Source of the DNA: Clostridiales bacterium
GTDB taxonomy: Bacteria > Bacillota_A > Clostridia > Christensenellales > CAG-917
Assembly: GCA_031282095.1 (NCBI GenBank)
Contig: JAITEJ010000083.1
Location: 1-6,803 of the forward strand
Length of the DNA: 6,803 nt
Reading direction: 5' to 3'
This document shows positions 6,059-6,803 of this stretch, piece by piece; position 1 is the first letter of the stretch, and every line of letters starts with the position of its first letter. A program made the translations under genes and the position numbers. The notes under the pieces were generated by a model that was not told the origin of the DNA, ran no database searches, and was given only the letters and a program-made list of their open reading frames with translations.

Positions 6059-6085
6059 TATAGCGCAAAACCGAGTAATTTGCAA
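6057..6085 (-). promoter_or_regulatory. Promoter overlapping the MFS start codon
   Basis: On the minus strand TTGCAA (6085-6080) is followed after exactly 17 bases by a perfect TATAAT (6062-6057), whose last two bases are the first two of the apparent ATG (6058-6056). The usual 7-base distance places the first transcribed base at 6049, the G of an in-frame GTG. The message would then be leaderless. Confidence 0.5.
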
Positions 6086-6125
6086 GAAAACGACGGGTTC
6101 AAGAAAATAAATGTTAATCGTTTGT

Positions 6126-6295
6126 TTGTTATCTTGCGCAAGCGTACACGGTTTTGTCCGAATCATATGCGCGTTAATTGACGCGATTTTTCTTATATAT
6201 TGTTACGGCGATCGCGTACGGGTTTGTCAAAAGGGTGCGATTTCAACCCACGCATTAAATACGTATTGTTACGCGCTAACGCGTACGGATTTGTC
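6126..6295. repeat. Three degenerate repeats with palindromic centres
   Basis: Copies at 6126-6158, 6200-6228 and 6266-6295 share TTGTTA at the left and GCGTAC followed by GG and TTTGTC at the right, spaced about 66-74 bases. Their middles differ but each is a perfect dyad: CTTGCGCAAG (6133-6142), GCGATCGC (6208-6215) and ACGCG-CTAA-CGCGT (6271-6284). A related dyad, CGCGT-N6-ACGCG, lies between copies one and two (6170-6185). Confidence 0.6.
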
Positions 6296-6347
6296 CGTTA
6301 TAGTAAACGGTTTGTTCGTATTTGATGCGGAAGTTGTTCAACTAAAG

Positions 6348-6381
6348 CATGTTCACGCTGTTGTGTCCGTAATTGAACATG
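6348..6381. repeat. Perfect 8-bp inverted repeat upstream of spoIIR
   Basis: CATGTTCA (6348-6355) and TGAACATG (6374-6381) are exact reverse complements with an 18-base loop. Size and position, about 190 bases before spoIIR, would allow a regulator-binding site or an RNA hairpin. No T run follows. Confidence 0.4.
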
Positions 6382-6407
6382 GAATTTTCGGATCGGTTTG
6401 ATTTAAT

Positions 6408-6434
6408 CATATATGTATACGAAAACGATATATG
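6408..6434. repeat. AT-rich 7-bp inverted repeat upstream of spoIIR
   Basis: CATATAT (6408-6414) and ATATATG (6428-6434) flank 13 bases. The location is plausible for an operator near a spoIIR promoter, but AT-rich dyads arise easily by chance. Confidence 0.25.
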
Positions 6435-6525
6435 CAAGGCGGATGCGCATTAAAATTTTCCGACGGCAAACCGTTAAGGTTTAAATAAAAGCGCGGACGG
6501 CAATAATCAGTTGGCGGCGAAAGAG

Positions 6526-6545
6526 TCCGGCGGCATTTTGCCGGA
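6526..6545 (+). repeat. Hairpin just upstream of the spoIIR ribosome site
   Basis: TCCGGC (6526-6531) and GCCGGA (6540-6545) form a 6-bp stem with an 8-base loop, ending 11 bases before GGGGAG. No T run follows, so it is more likely a leader hairpin than a terminator. Confidence 0.35.
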
Positions 6546-6573
6546 ATTTATCGGTCGGGGAGAATAAAAAAAT

Positions 6574-6803
6574 ATGAGAAGAAAGACAATAATATCCTTA
6601 GCGTTGGTAATTTTTGCTTTATCGGCGGCGATTTTTTCCGGCTGCGGTGAAACGGAAAATCCGTACGGCGACGCGGTAAGAATACATATTCGGGCAAACG
6701 GCAACGGACAAGCCGATCAAGACGTAAAAATGAAGGTTCGCGACGCGGTCGTGGAATTTTTGACTCCGCGGCTCGCCTCCTGTAAAGACCGCGACGGCGC
6801 TAT
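6574..6803 (+). CDS. spoIIR: Stage II sporulation protein R, N-terminal part (cut by window end)
   Basis: SpoIIR is made in the forespore under sigma-F and secreted toward the mother cell. There it triggers the membrane protease SpoIIGA to process pro-sigma-E. The first 76 residues are present. They comprise a positively charged start and hydrophobic signal segment (about 5-23) with SGC at 22-24, which could be a lipobox although Phe at -3 is unusual. The family signature follows: VRIHIRANGNGQADQ (35-49) and VKMKVRDAVVEFL (51-63). The ATG at 6574 has GGGGAG at 6557-6562 with 11 bases of spacing, which supports this start. It is the only clear gene on the plus strand and diverges from the MFS gene. 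Identification rests on the conserved R-x-H-x-x-A-N and DQ-x-x-K-x-K-V-R-D-A-V pattern. Confidence 0.9.
   Translation, partial: MRRKTIISLALVIFALSAAIFSGCGETENPYGDAVRIHIRANGNGQADQDVKMKVRDAVVEFLTPRLASCKDRDGA

Larger units (their letters stand above)
6059..6573. other. Divergent intergenic region between the MFS gene and spoIIR
   Basis: 515 bases without a supportable gene. It contains the MFS promoter, three related repeats each centred on a palindrome (6126-6295), further dyads (6170-6185, 6348-6381, 6408-6434, 6526-6545) and the spoIIR ribosome site. No convincing sigma-F promoter for spoIIR could be identified by eye. Confidence 0.7.

Noticed and set aside
6059..6166. 36-residue N-terminal extension of the MFS protein
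   Set aside because: No ribosome site, no MFS-like sequence, and it overlaps the palindromic repeats and the promoter.
6409..6490. Sigma-F promoter for spoIIR (GTATA or GCATT as -35)
   Set aside because: The expected GG-N2-A-type -10 was not found at about 15 bases; GCATT (6448) with GGCAAACCGT is only 13 bases apart, so I do not call it.
6507..6704. 65-residue minus-strand frame
   Set aside because: It is the antisense shadow of the spoIIR start.

Overview
The window most likely comes from an endospore-forming lineage of the Bacillota, probably an uncultured clostridial-type organism. Three things point there: a T-box riboswitch, a CwlD-type cortex amidase and the start of spoIIR. The genus cannot be read from the sequence. 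Coding density is low, and about half of the window is intergenic DNA rich in degenerate repeats.

Layout, left to right. At 1-335 a complete T-box leader lies on the minus strand with a strong sigma-A promoter (341-369). The aminoacyl-tRNA-related gene it controls is off the left edge. At 578-835 (minus) is a small double zinc-ribbon protein, with a possible frameshifted third ribbon upstream of its start. The stretch 836-1548 holds no intact gene. It has a promoter candidate, a hairpin and short degenerate repeats. At 1549-2238 (minus) is a membrane-anchored N-acetylmuramoyl-L-alanine amidase resembling CwlD. Directly upstream, 2239-2403 is a truncated tandem copy of its first 50 codons, made by a 165-bp tandem duplication. 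At 2483-2526 a compact cluster of DnaA boxes, arranged as two nested inverted pairs, sits in front of the amidase. A degenerate tandem repeat array fills 2837-3184.

The right half carries an M20 dipeptidase (3259-4488, minus) with its own probable promoter and an MFS transporter (4796-6058, minus). The transporter's promoter overlaps its apparent ATG, so a leaderless GTG start is possible. A repeat- and palindrome-rich 515-bp interval separates it from the divergent spoIIR gene (6574 to the window end, plus strand).

The genes do not form one operon, because gaps are long and several have their own promoters. The functional thread is sporulation: SpoIIR signals from forespore to mother cell for sigma-E activation, and CwlD-type amidase acts in cortex peptidoglycan modification. 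The DnaA-box cluster next to the amidase is the most unexpected feature. It is either a DnaA-controlled regulatory region, as known for the sporulation checkpoint gene sda in Bacillus subtilis, or part of a replication origin. Neither can be settled from this window.
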